In this document: positions 33,047 to 41,661 of the stretch, in pieces
Position numbering within the stretch: position 1 is the first letter of the stretch
How the letters are laid out: every line of letters starts with the position of its first letter
Origin: Bacillus sp. ISL-18
GTDB taxonomy: Bacteria > Bacillota > Bacilli > Bacillales > Cytobacillaceae
Assembly: GCF_018613415.1 (NCBI RefSeq)
Contig: NZ_JAGGQG010000014.1
Coordinates: 62,001 to 126,000, forward strand
Length of the DNA: 64,000 nt
Direction of reading: 5' to 3'
Notes under the pieces: model-generated
The model's database searches: none
What the model saw: the letters and a program-made list of their open reading frames with translations, nothing else
What the model was told of the DNA's origin: nothing
Made by a program: the position numbers and the translations under genes

Positions 33047-34855
33047 TTAGCCCTTTATTTTTCGATAATCTGCATCAAGTTTAAATTGCTGGCGGCGTTT
33101 CGGACTGAGGAGATGTCTGAGTTTGTTTACATAATCTTCATATAACTGTTCCATACCAACTAAGGCGAGCGAAAAGAAATTGGCATAATTCTTTGGTACT
33201 TCCCACTTCAATTCATTTTTCCCGCAGATACTATACTTATTTAACTCTTCTATTTCTTCTTGAATCTTAGCTAATTCAGCGGCCTGCTCCTCGACGGGAA
33301 GAGAAAGGACATGGTCAATCAATTTAATATATTCCTTTGACCTCTCAATCTTCTCTTTGATATCAAAGTAATCCTCTTTACTAATCAACTGGTACTCTAA
33401 TTTAAAGTCATTAAGGCGTTCGGCTGCCTCATAGGTGGAATTGACAATGTCATCGCGTGTCATATCCTTTGTTTCATAGCTTAGCATATGCTTCCAGGAA
33501 GGCTGCGTGATGGCCTTACGGTGATCCTCAAGAGTGTGACAATACTTCTTATAGCCATGAATTTCAGGATGTTCAAAGGCCGGGCTGGCAGGATCTAAGA
33601 ATGGTGCTAGTGGTGCGACAAAGTAAAAGATTCTAGGGTCTTTGTTACATGCCAGATGAATAGTCTCACAAAAATCAATATTTTCAACCGCACTTATGTA
33701 GGTCTGCCCTGGGATTCCGACCATAAAGAACAGGTCGATCTTTTTGCAGCCATTTTTTAAAGCAAAATTAAGGGTATGGATTACTTTTTGGTTGGTACAG
33801 CTAAATTTGCCATTATAGCGTCTAATCTTTTCATCATGTGTTTCAAGCGTGATTTCAATACTGTATTTTGGGACGCTGTCATTCATCATTTTAAAGAATT
33901 CCTCATCGGCATATTGGAACAATTCAAACACGATTTCATTTTTTAAATGGAGTTCCTTTAAACGGCTGAAAAATTCCTGTACATAATCACGTCCACCCTG
34001 ACGGAGGTCATGCAGAATAAAAATAGGCGCTCGGCTAAAGCGGGAAATAAATTGAATATCCTCTACTAACTTCTTCGGTGAGCGTAATGCTAAAGAATTC
34101 CGATTGCAATTTTGGTCATAAGCCTCTCTCGAGCCGCCGCAAATCAAGCAGTTTTGCGTACATCCTCTGGCTGTTAACAGGGCAGTGTTTGGATATTGGA
34201 GCCAGCCGTTGTAGGGCAACGGGTCCAGAAAGTTCCGGTATTTAAACACGGAGCGAATGGTATAACGATAACCTGGAACATCAATATCATCGAGATCTTT
34301 CGGAACGTAGGTAATGGGATTGTAACCGTACTCCGTGCCTTTTTTCCAGGTAAGGTTAGGGATATCAGCATAATGGCTATTGCCCGCTTCTATCTTATTC
34401 ATAAGTAAAAGCATCAGTTTTTCAGTTGAGTCACCGCGCATAACAAAATCAATAAAAGGATATTCAATTAGCTCTTTATGATAGTAAGTAGCCGATAATC
34501 CACCAAAGATGACCGGGGTTTCAGGATGGAGGCGTTTAACAATTTTAGCAAGCTCGATACTGCCGTGTGCATGTGGCAGCCAATGAAGGTCAATCCCGAA
34601 TGCCTTCGTCTTAATTTTTCGGAGCTTTGCTTCGACATCAAATTTATCACTCATCAGCATCCGGTTGGCAATATTAATAATTTTTACCCTAAGGCCGTAC
34701 CGCTCTAGATAATCGGCAATACTTGTCAGTCCAATCGGGTACATCTCAAAAACCGGTGAGGATGGGACTACGTCGCTGATTGGACCGGCAAGTAATGAGT
34801 TTTTTCTAAAGTCATATACGCTTGGCGCATGTAATAATACTAAATCGTATTTCAT
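33047..34855 (-). CDS. B12-binding domain radical SAM protein, function unknown
   Basis: 602 residues from ATG 34855, six bases after GAGGTG. The N-terminal 130 residues are a B12-binding-like Rossmann domain (FGIDLHWLPHAHGSIELAK, PVIFGGLSATYY). The radical SAM core follows with the cluster motif ARGCTQNCLICGG (CxxxCxxC), then a barrel (IFILHDLRQGG; IEITLETHDEKIRRYNGK). The C-terminal 150 residues are helical and charged. Proteins of this layout modify lipids, cofactors or natural products, but no partner gene stands nearby, so no reaction can be given. It is monocistronic. Confidence 0.8.
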   Translation of the reverse strand: MKYDLVLLHAPSVYDFRKNSLLAGPISDVVPSSPVFEMYPIGLTSIADYLERYGLRVKIINIANRMLMSDKFDVEAKLRKIKTKAFGIDLHWLPHAHGSIELAKIVKRLHPETPVIFGGLSATYYHKELIEYPFIDFVMRGDSTEKLMLLLMNKIEAGNSHYADIPNLTWKKGTEYGYNPITYVPKDLDDIDVPGYRYTIRSVFKYRNFLDPLPYNGWLQYPNTALLTARGCTQNCLICGGSREAYDQNCNRNSLALRSPKKLVEDIQFISRFSRAPIFILHDLRQGGRDYVQEFFSRLKELHLKNEIVFELFQYADEEFFKMMNDSVPKYSIEITLETHDEKIRRYNGKFSCTNQKVIHTLNFALKNGCKKIDLFFMVGIPGQTYISAVENIDFCETIHLACNKDPRIFYFVAPLAPFLDPASPAFEHPEIHGYKKYCHTLEDHRKAITQPSWKHMLSYETKDMTRDDIVNSTYEAAERLNDFKLEYQLISKEDYFDIKEKIERSKEYIKLIDHVLSLPVEEQAAELAKIQEEIEELNKYSICGKNELKWEVPKNYANFFSLALVGMEQLYEDYVNKLRHLLSPKRRQQFKLDADYRKIKG

Positions 34856-35144
34856 TGTTTTCACCTCAGGTCAATTTATGGGGAAATACTTTTCTATAAA
34901 AGTAGTTTGTGTGAAGGCAGTCGGATATGTGAGGGTTTTCACAAAGGTCTATGGCTGGATAGCTGGCGATCTGCCCTTTCCCAGTGTAGTTTTGTTAGGA
35001 TCTAAATTTAGTTTACTATAATAATGGAGTAATAGAGTGACAATCGGGTGACAGAATCTAGGTGATTTTGTGTATATCAAGGTTTTTCAATAAAAAATGG
35101 CAATGATATAATCCTACTATAAAAAGGTTAAAAGGATGATGGTG
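34856..35144. promoter_or_regulatory. Divergent promoter region of the radical SAM and ybaK genes
   Basis: No gene is seen. A TATAAT at about 35105-35112 lies close to the ybaK start. Nothing else stands out. Confidence 0.3.
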
Positions 35145-35621
35145 ATGGCACAGACAAAAACAAACGCAATGCGAATACTTGATGCAAAAAAGGTCGGGTA
35201 TGACGTGCTTACATACGATAATAAAGATGGGAAAATTGACGGGATATCGGTAGCAGAGAAGATTGGAAAAGACCCTAACATTGTCTATAAGACGTTAGTA
35301 GCCCAAGGTGCCAGTAAAAATATTCTTGTGTTTGTCATTCCTGTTGCAGAGGAACTGGATTTAAAGAAGGCAGCCAAGGCTGCGGGAGAAAAAGCGATTG
35401 AGATGCTGCCAATGAAGGACATTCAAAAATGGACAGGCTATATCCGCGGCGGCTGTTCTCCGATCGGCATGAAAAAGGATTACAGGACATTCCTCGATGA
35501 AAGCAGCAGACAACTGGAAAATATGGTCGTAAGCGCGGGGAAAATAGGTGTTCAGATTGTGGTTTCCCCAATTAAATTACAGGAAGTAATAAAAGCTGAA
35601 TGGATCCAAGTAACAAAATGA
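35145..35621 (+). CDS. ybaK: Cys-tRNA(Pro)/aminoacyl-tRNA deacylase, YbaK/EbsC family
   Basis: 158 residues; of the clustered starts ATG 35145 is best spaced from AAAGG (9 bases). The YbaK fold is recognised by KTLVAQG, the catalytic-site lysine region and the loop GYIRGGCSPIGMKK. It hydrolyses Cys-tRNA(Pro) formed in error by prolyl-tRNA synthetase, in the cytoplasm. Monocistronic. Confidence 0.9.
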   Translation: MAQTKTNAMRILDAKKVGYDVLTYDNKDGKIDGISVAEKIGKDPNIVYKTLVAQGASKNILVFVIPVAEELDLKKAAKAAGEKAIEMLPMKDIQKWTGYIRGGCSPIGMKKDYRTFLDESSRQLENMVVSAGKIGVQIVVSPIKLQEVIKAEWIQVTK

Positions 35622-35833
35622 CAGAAGGACTGACAATCTGATTTGTCCATGGATGTAAGATAAATTTTTCATAGGCACTCACCTAAAAAACAACAAAAGC
35701 ATAAGATAACGTGAAAGTGAATCACCTGCAAATGGGGTGAATTAAACTTAAATATTACTTTTAGAAACCTATTCAAACGTTATACATCTTAAGCTTTTAA
35801 GCAAGTTGATTTGTTAAAAGGGAGTGTTGAAGA

Positions 35834-36937
35834 GTGGCAGGAAAAATCAAAAATTATTATGCCGGCGGTAATACGGCCAGAGGCTTTTATAATCTGTATG
35901 ATTCCAATCTGCAAGGATTAGAGAGATTGTTTATTTTAAAGGGCGGCCCAGGAACCGGGAAATCCTCACTTATGAAGAAAATAGGCCAAGAGTGGGTCGA
36001 AAAAGGTTATAATATTGAGTTTCTCCATTGTTCATCTGATAACCAGTCCATTGATGGCGTGATTATTCCCGCGTTAAAGGTAGGTCTTGTTGACGGGACA
36101 GCGCCGCATGTGATTGAGCCTAAGGCGCCAGGTGCTGTTGAAGAGTATATAAATCTTGGTGAGGCTTGGAATTCGCGCGCTCTTAATAGGCAGAAAAATG
36201 TGATTCAAAAGCTGACAAACCAAATCAGTCAATCATTTCAGAAAGCCTATGCAACGTTTAAAGAAGCATTAGAAATTCATGATGATTGGGAAAAAATTTA
36301 TATTAACAGCATGAATTTTAAAAAGGCGGACCAATTAACCAATAAATTGATTGACTCGTTTTTTGGAAAAATAAAGTTAAATAAAACGCCTGATGTCCGT
36401 CATCGCTTCTTAGGAGCTGCCACGCCGCAAGGAGCAGTTGATTATGTTCCGAATTTGACGGAGGAAATTCCAAAACGCTATTTTATTAAAGGACGTCCAG
36501 GTTCTGGAAAGTCGACAATGCTGAAAAAACTGGCAGCCGCAGGGGAAGAGCGCGGTATCGATGTCGAAGTTTATCATTGCGGTTTTGATCCGCACAGCCT
36601 CGATATGGTCATTTTTCGGGAACTGGGTGTGGCGATTTTTGACAGTACGGCCCCGCATGAATATTTCCCAAGCCGAGATGGCGATGAGATTATTGATATG
36701 TATGAGATTTTGATAGAGCCTGGAACGGATGAGCTGTTTGCTGACTTCATCAGTAACATTGCTGAAAAATATAAAAACAAAATGACCGAGGCGACAAGTT
36801 ATCTGGCAAAAGCTAAATCTCTGCACGATGAGCTGGAAGAGATTTATGTAGCAGCAATGGATTTTTCGGTTGTTGAAAAAATTCATGCGAGAATTGCTGG
36901 GGAAATAAATGATTTGGCGGCGAGCAAGGTCCTATAA
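35834..36937 (+). CDS. Protein with two tandem P-loop ATPase domains (PRK06851-like), function unknown
   Basis: GTG 35834 behind GGGAGTG; 367 residues. Two similar halves each hold a Walker A motif: ILKGGPGTGKSSLMKK near residue 36 and IKGRPGSGKSTMLKK near residue 217. Corresponding segments also repeat (HCSSDNQSIDGVIIP..DGTAPH versus HCGFDPHSLDMVIFR..DSTAPHE), which shows an internal duplication. Members occur in spore formers, and no experimental function is known to me. A perfect terminator follows; the convergent neighbour is a SASP-like gene. Confidence 0.72.
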   Translation: MAGKIKNYYAGGNTARGFYNLYDSNLQGLERLFILKGGPGTGKSSLMKKIGQEWVEKGYNIEFLHCSSDNQSIDGVIIPALKVGLVDGTAPHVIEPKAPGAVEEYINLGEAWNSRALNRQKNVIQKLTNQISQSFQKAYATFKEALEIHDDWEKIYINSMNFKKADQLTNKLIDSFFGKIKLNKTPDVRHRFLGAATPQGAVDYVPNLTEEIPKRYFIKGRPGSGKSTMLKKLAAAGEERGIDVEVYHCGFDPHSLDMVIFRELGVAIFDSTAPHEYFPSRDGDEIIDMYEILIEPGTDELFADFISNIAEKYKNKMTEATSYLAKAKSLHDELEEIYVAAMDFSVVEKIHARIAGEINDLAASKVL

Positions 36938-36945
36938 AAGCGGGT

Positions 36946-36975
36946 AGTGCCGGGGAGGTCCCCGGCACTTTATTT
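36946..36975 (+). terminator. Terminator after the double P-loop gene
   Basis: An 11-bp perfect stem, AGTGCCGGGGA with TCCCCGGCACT, followed by TTATTTAT; it overlaps the stop of the convergent SASP-like gene. Confidence 0.82.
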
Positions 36976-37125
36976 ATGTGGGTTTGTCTTACTCTGCTGG
37001 CTTTTATTACGCTTGTTCCCCTTGCTGTTATCGCCGCTGACAAACTCCGTGCCGAATTCCGCTTCCGCGTGTCCTGCTTGCGGTGAATTTTGATTACGGC
37101 TGCCTTTATTAATTTTCTTTGTCAT
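36970..37125 (-). CDS. Gamma-type small acid-soluble spore protein (51 aa)
   Basis: A short gene starting at ATG 37125, behind GGGGGG. The product begins MTKKINKGSRNQNSPQAG and contains AEFGTEFVSG, the hallmark FGTEFAS-type segment of gamma SASPs such as SspE, here present once rather than twice. It is rich in N, Q, K and S and lacks Cys and Trp. Gamma SASPs are stored in the spore core and degraded at germination as an amino acid source. The short length and single segment make it an unusual member. Confidence 0.72.
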   Translation of the reverse strand: MTKKINKGSRNQNSPQAGHAEAEFGTEFVSGDNSKGNKRNKSQQSKTNPHK

Positions 37126-37245
37126 GTTATGTATCCCCCCTATCTGCTAATAGTGTGTCATTGAGTCAGTGGATTATCCGGATAAAATAAAGGGAAAAAT
37201 GGGAAGTAGTAGAATTAATTATCGGACAGATTTGGGAGAGGATGG

Positions 37246-37920
37246 ATGTTAATGTTAACAAAGACACATGTTTTAACAAAGCTGTTTGAGGAGAATCGCA
37301 ATGAGGACAACGCTGGGCCGATGCAAAATTATATGAAAGGTCATTTCTCTTTCCTAGGAATAAAATCCCCTTTACGTAAGGAATTAGAAAAGAAATTCTT
37401 TCAGGAAACAGGCATGCTGCTTGAGCCTTTTAATAAAGAATTCATAGAAGAGCTTTGGAATAAAGAGGAAAGAGAATATCAGTATACAGCATTAACTTAT
37501 ATGGAAAAATCCCTGAAGAAACTACAAAAAAGTGATTTGCCTTTCATGGAATGGCTGATTACGACCAAACCCTGGTGGGATACTGTTGATGCCATTGCTC
37601 CTAAACCAGTCGGAAATATAGCAGATAAATTTCCAGATGTTATAGAAGAAACGATTGATGGCTGGGCCATTCATGAAAATATCTGGCTGCGGAGGGCCGC
37701 GATTCTTTTTCAACTAAAATATAAGAAGAAAACGAATGAAGACCTGCTATATCGATACATATTGAAAAATGCTGAGAGGAAGGAATTTTTTATTCAAAAA
37801 GCGATCGGCTGGGCGTTGCGGGAGTATTCAAAAACAAATCCAGCATCTGTGAAGAAATTTATCGGGGAACATAAGTTAGCCCCTTTAAGTGTTCGCGAAG
37901 GCAGTAAGTATTTGGGTTGA
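37246..37920 (+). CDS. AlkD-like DNA alkylation repair protein
   Basis: 224 residues (ATG 37252 is an alternative start, 10 bases after GGGAGAGG). The HEAT-repeat fold is indicated by MKGHFSFLGIKSPLRKELEKKF, TTKPWWDTVDAIAPKPVG and ENIWLRRAAILFQLKYK. AlkD enzymes excise N3- and N7-alkylated bases without base flipping. B. cereus AlkD is of similar length. Trp and Asp residues of the active cleft (WWDTVD) are present. Confidence 0.88.
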   Translation: MLMLTKTHVLTKLFEENRNEDNAGPMQNYMKGHFSFLGIKSPLRKELEKKFFQETGMLLEPFNKEFIEELWNKEEREYQYTALTYMEKSLKKLQKSDLPFMEWLITTKPWWDTVDAIAPKPVGNIADKFPDVIEETIDGWAIHENIWLRRAAILFQLKYKKKTNEDLLYRYILKNAERKEFFIQKAIGWALREYSKTNPASVKKFIGEHKLAPLSVREGSKYLG

Positions 37921-37999
37921 GCTTTCCATTCTTTAATGGCTCGGGATCTGTGTTAGAATGGCAATAATATAGACAGAAAAAAGGGAAAAGGTGGACAAC

Positions 38000-38854
38000 A
38001 TGATTAAATGTATTGCTTCAGACATGGATGGAACATTATTAAATTCAAGGCAGCAAATTAGTGAAGAAAATAAACAAGCGATTTTAAAAGCACAGGCCCA
38101 GGGTGTTGAATTTGTGGTTGCTACCGGAAGGTCTTATCAAGAAGCTACATACGTACTATCTGAGGCCGGCTTATCGTGTCCTGTTATCTGTGTGAATGGG
38201 GCAGAGATCCGCTCTAAAGAAGGAGATGTCCTCTCTTCAACGCCCATAAGTAAGGAACTTGCGAGAGCGGTAGCAGCAAAACTAAGTGAACATGATGTCT
38301 ATTACGAAGTTTATACAGACAAGGGTGCCTACACGATTGATCCGGAAAAGGCTGTTTCCATCTTGGTGGACATTGTTGTTAGTGCTAATCCCGAGATAGA
38401 TCCTGAGGAGATTAGACATGAAGCAGGGGCGAGAATCCGCGATGGCTTAATTCATCAAATTGACGACTACGAGCTTCTATTTGCTGATGAAAATTATCTG
38501 ATTTATAAAGTCTTGGCATTTTGTTTTGATCGCAGTAAACTTAAAGCGGCTGGCGCAGAGCTTCGTGATTTTTCAGACTTGGATGTTACTTCTTCCGGCC
38601 ATGAAAACCTTGAAATAACGAATAAACAGGCTCAGAAAGGTCTTGCCCTCGCAACATTTGCAAAAGCTAAAGGAATTGATATGGCTGAGACAATGGCGAT
38701 TGGCGATAACCTAAATGATGTCTCCATGTTCGAGCGGGCAGGAAGGTCGGTTGCCATGGGCAATGCCAGCTACGAAATTAAGGCATTATGTGATGTGATT
38801 ACCGATACCAATGATGAACATGGAGTAGCACAGGCGATACTTGAAGTGTTATAG
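38000..38854 (+). CDS. Cof-type HAD-superfamily phosphatase
   Basis: 284 residues from ATG 38000, seven bases after AAAGGTGG. Motif I ASDMDGTLLN (nucleophile Asp), motif II VVATGRS, and motif IV AIGDNLNDVSMFERAG identify the Cof/YkrA-like subgroup. These hydrolyse sugar phosphates, FMN or similar compounds in the cytoplasm; the substrate is not predictable. Confidence 0.9.
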   Translation: MIKCIASDMDGTLLNSRQQISEENKQAILKAQAQGVEFVVATGRSYQEATYVLSEAGLSCPVICVNGAEIRSKEGDVLSSTPISKELARAVAAKLSEHDVYYEVYTDKGAYTIDPEKAVSILVDIVVSANPEIDPEEIRHEAGARIRDGLIHQIDDYELLFADENYLIYKVLAFCFDRSKLKAAGAELRDFSDLDVTSSGHENLEITNKQAQKGLALATFAKAKGIDMAETMAIGDNLNDVSMFERAGRSVAMGNASYEIKALCDVITDTNDEHGVAQAILEVL

Positions 38855-38885
38855 AATAGTTGCAACAAACAGATTCAATAAAAGA

Positions 38886-38911
38886 AGCCCTTCGCACTGA
38901 AGGGCTTTTGG
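38886..38911 (+). terminator. Terminator of the Cof-type HAD gene
   Basis: AAGCCCTTC (38886-38894) pairs with GAAGGGCTT (38900-38908), followed by TT. Confidence 0.75.
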
Positions 38912-38944
38912 TAATGGTATTGGGTGATGGCTTATTACAGGTTA

Positions 38945-39070
38945 TACACATCCAGCTCCAGCGCCTAGCCCCTCGAGGTCACAAGTCAATCCGTCCAAAA
39001 GGTTAAAGAACAACCTTTCGCCGGGCTCGTCTTGTGCTTGTCGGGGCTGATCAAGGCGCTTACGCTTTAG
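38945..39070. repeat. AGCGCC-type dispersed repeat, full copy in reverse orientation
   Basis: Begins CCAGCTCCAGCGCCTAGCCC and ends CAAGGCGCTTACGCTTT, with an inner AGGTTAAAGAACAACCTTT hairpin; it is the reverse complement of the 32850 copy in layout. It runs up to the stop codon of bshB2. Confidence 0.85.
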
Positions 39071-39732
39071 AATTTATATGTCCAGAACCGTTCATTGTTA
39101 ATCCAAGCCATCATTTGCGGTTCTTGATTTTTCAACTTTTCGACAGTGCCTTTAAATGAATGCTCAGTTTGCGACCGATGTGCCTGAATGGCAGCCAGCT
39201 TCTTATGAATAACAGGTGAAACATCCTTGATAATATCAGGTTCACCAAGCTCATCAATACAATTTTTGGAGAAGGCAACACAGTGTAAGGTCGGCCGCGC
39301 GGCAGCAGGCATTCTTTCAACTGCCCTAATGACAGCCGCGCCGGTGGCATCATGGTCAGGGTGAACAGAATAACCAGGATAAAAAGTGATAATCAAGGAC
39401 GGGTTTACCTCATCAATGATGGCTGTAAGGGTGTCTGCTAATTTTTCATCATCTTCAAATTCAACCGTTTTATCACGGAAACCAAGCATGCGAAGGTCTT
39501 GGATCCCTATAGCCTCAGCAGCCGCTTTTAATTCTTCTTTTCTAATTTTAGGTAAGTTTTCCCGATCGGTAAACGGGGGATTTCCCATATTGCGCCCCAT
39601 TTCCCCTAAGGTTAAACAAGCATAGGTAACAGGAGTTCCATTCTCGACATGTGTTGCAATCGTCCCGGATACACCAAACGCCTCGTCATCTGGATGAGGG
39701 AAAACGACCAATAAATGGCGTTCTTTTTCCAT
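39067..39732 (-). CDS. bshB2: Bacillithiol biosynthesis deacetylase BshB2
   Basis: 221 residues, LmbE/PIG-L deacetylase family. Zinc-binding motif HPDDEAFG near residue 13 and HPDHDATG near residue 124 are present. It deacetylates N-acetylglucosaminyl-malate, the second step of bacillithiol synthesis, as a backup to BshB1. The gene follows yojF by 33 bases as in B. subtilis (yojF-yojG). The ATG follows AAAGGAG. The stop codon overlaps the edge of a dispersed repeat. Confidence 0.92.
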   Translation of the reverse strand: MEKERHLLVVFPHPDDEAFGVSGTIATHVENGTPVTYACLTLGEMGRNMGNPPFTDRENLPKIRKEELKAAAEAIGIQDLRMLGFRDKTVEFEDDEKLADTLTAIIDEVNPSLIITFYPGYSVHPDHDATGAAVIRAVERMPAAARPTLHCVAFSKNCIDELGEPDIIKDVSPVIHKKLAAIQAHRSQTEHSFKGTVEKLKNQEPQMMAWINNERFWTYKF

Positions 39733-39765
39733 AAAACATTCTCCTTTCGGGTCTAATAGGACGTC

Positions 39766-40113
39766 TTATTCAAAAGGCGTTAGACTAATTTCTAATGCCA
39801 CAGCAAGCTTGCCATCATGGTCATGACCTGCTAACAATAGATGATTTTCTTCATCAATTTCAAAGTGGGTGATCCCCTCAGCATAAATCCAGCCGAGATT
39901 GATCTTTAAACCCACACGATACGGACCGGGTCCTTTAATTTTTCCGATTTCATAGCGGACAAGGGCGTTGCGGATAAACGCTCCGGCAGAGAAGAACGAT
40001 TGGTCATTATGTGTTGCATAGGCACCATTGGTTGTTTCAAGATGAATATAAACATCCTTATTAGCAAAAAGGTTGATAGCGTCCTGAACTTTTTTAACAT
40101 CGATGAGTTCCAA
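39766..40113 (-). CDS. yojF: YojF-family protein (DUF1806)
   Basis: TTG 40113, seven bases after GGAGG, gives 115 residues starting MELIDVKKVQ. The family is small and of unknown function, found next to bshB2, with which it is co-transcribed here. Sequence features are mixed beta-strand patterns (VYIHLETTNGAYATH; YRVGLKINLGWIYAEG). A link to thiol metabolism is inference from gene order. Confidence 0.85.
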   Translation of the reverse strand: MELIDVKKVQDAINLFANKDVYIHLETTNGAYATHNDQSFFSAGAFIRNALVRYEIGKIKGPGPYRVGLKINLGWIYAEGITHFEIDEENHLLLAGHDHDGKLAVALEISLTPFE

Positions 40114-40216
40114 AGTGCAGCCTCCTTCCAAACTGATGGATTTATACCTAATGAGTATTGTTTTTCATAATGTAATTATCATACTAAAATCAAATAGAAA
40201 ATGCGAAATCCGTGCT

Positions 40217-40297
40217 TAATAAAAGAGCACAAGCGCCTTGCCCAGGGGAAAAGGTAGTTCATTTTTTCTAAGGCGCTTCACGCTGGACAATTCTCCA
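40217..40297. repeat. AGCGCC-type dispersed repeat, shortened copy
   Basis: AAAAGAGCACAAGCGCCTTG ... AAGGCGCTTCACGCTGGACAATT, lacking the centre of the full copies. Confidence 0.7.
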
Positions 40298-40325
40298 TGT
40301 TAATTATTAACTTCCTGTCACAACG

Positions 40326-40352
40326 AAAAAGAACCGAACAAGCTCGGTTCTT
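40326..40352 (-). terminator. Terminator of pdxK
   Basis: Minus strand AAGAACCGA/TCGGTTCTT stem followed by TTTTTCG. Confidence 0.8.
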
Positions 40353-40366
40353 CATCCTTATCATTA

Positions 40367-41203
40367 TTATTCACAGTCCTCACAATACTCTGTTACAGCT
40401 CGTCCACTGCGGTAGGCACCATGCCAAGTGGGACCGACATATTCATTTAATGGGAAACCTTGCTGGATCCCTGCAGAGACAAATCTCTTTGCCACATCGA
40501 CTGCATCATAAACGGAATTTCCTTTTGCCACTTCCGCAGCAACAGCCGCTGAGTTCGTACAGCCAGCACCATGGGTAAAGTTTGTTTCAATCTTCTCTGA
40601 TTCGTAAATCTGAAACTCCTTCCCATCATACAGAAGGTCAATTGATTTTTCTTCTGTTTGAAGCTTGCTGCCGCCTTTAATTAACACGAACTTAGCACCC
40701 TGATCGTGAATTTTTACAGCTGCATCCTGCATTTCTTCAATTGTCTTTGGTGTCTTCATTCCTGCCAGCTGACCTGCCTCAAAAAGGTTTGGTGTCACGA
40801 CATAAGCACGTGGCAGAAGCAATTCCCGCATCGCTTCCGTCGTTTCCGGATTTAAGACTTCATCTTCTCCTTTACAAACCATGACAGGGTCAATAACAAC
40901 ATGCTTTAATTGATGTTCATCGATTTTTCGTGCGACTAGCTCGATAATTTCAACAGTGCCAAGCATTCCTGTTTTCATCCCGTCAATTCCAACTGACAGA
41001 ATGGTATCCAGTTGTTTTTCGAGAATGGTGACATCAATCGGAAATACATTATGATGCCATCCTTTTGGATCCATCGTGACGATACAGGTAATCCCAGTCA
41101 TCCCGTAAACGCCCAGCTCTTGAAATGTTTTTAAATCAGCTTGAAGCCCCGCTCCGCCGCTTGAATCAGAACCAGCAATGGTTAATACCTTTTTGATTGC
41201 CAT
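40367..41203 (-). CDS. pdxK: Pyridoxal/pyridoxine kinase (ThiD-like fold)
   Basis: 278 residues. The ribokinase-fold motifs TIAGSDSSGGAGLQADLKTF near the N-terminus and THGAGCTNSAAV (anion hole and catalytic Cys/Asp region) near residue 210 are present, along with VIDPVMVCKGEDEVL. The sequence closely resembles B. subtilis PdxK (formerly ThiD/YwdB), which phosphorylates pyridoxal, pyridoxine and, more weakly, hydroxymethylpyrimidine. It feeds the PLP salvage pathway. Monocistronic. Confidence 0.9.
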   Translation of the reverse strand: MAIKKVLTIAGSDSSGGAGLQADLKTFQELGVYGMTGITCIVTMDPKGWHHNVFPIDVTILEKQLDTILSVGIDGMKTGMLGTVEIIELVARKIDEHQLKHVVIDPVMVCKGEDEVLNPETTEAMRELLLPRAYVVTPNLFEAGQLAGMKTPKTIEEMQDAAVKIHDQGAKFVLIKGGSKLQTEEKSIDLLYDGKEFQIYESEKIETNFTHGAGCTNSAAVAAEVAKGNSVYDAVDVAKRFVSAGIQQGFPLNEYVGPTWHGAYRSGRAVTEYCEDCE

Positions 41204-41480
41204 TATGTATGCCTCCTTTAGGAAATAACTCCTTCCTTATTATAAAACAAAATAAAAAATATAACAGGAAACTACTATGGTCGGTTGCAATTTAATTAAT
41301 AGTTACAAAAAAATGACAAATGGACCAATAGTACTACTAACTAGGATACATAGTGATAAATATTACTTTCAAAATAACCTGCTGGAAGTACGATAATTTC
41401 AAAAGACAGCAAAAAGTCATATGTAACCGTTTTCTTTAACTGTATTCCTATTGTTATCTTTTATATTTTGTTGGAAATTT
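41204..41480. other. Intergenic region between pdxK and the fdhD leader
   Basis: AT-rich, no gene or clear palindrome seen. It must contain the divergent promoters of pdxK and fdhD, but I cannot single out either confidently. Confidence 0.4.
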
Positions 41481-41484
41481 GACA

Positions 41485-41625
41485 CAAATAAGGCCAAGGT
41501 GATAATGCCGCCATTCTTAAGGGAGCCTAAATACTTCAAAGGTCTTTACTCCTCCCTTCACTTGGCAATTCCGTTCAAGGCTGTGACATTAATCGCTGAG
41601 TGACATTGGTCCTATTTTTACAATA
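41485..41625 (+). ncRNA. Structured leader upstream of fdhD, candidate molybdenum-cofactor-type riboswitch
   Basis: GCCAAGGTG (41493-41501) pairs with CACTTGGC (41559-41566), and AAGGGAG (41519-41525) with CTCCCTT (41552-41558), extended by GCCT/AGGT, to form a compact nested helix with an internal GCCGCC strip. Direct repeats of TGACATT follow (41583, 41601), then AAGGAGGGG before the start codon. The genes downstream all serve molybdenum cofactor or formate dehydrogenase, so a Moco (moco_II or related) RNA is plausible; I cannot verify the consensus by eye. Confidence 0.45.
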
Positions 41626-41661
41626 AAGAATAAGGAAAAATTTCCTCAAGGAGGGGATGGT

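Noticed and set aside
36410..36886. 158-codon minus-strand frame opposite the double P-loop gene
   Set aside because: Shadow frame; the plus-strand gene has clear motifs and a start signal.
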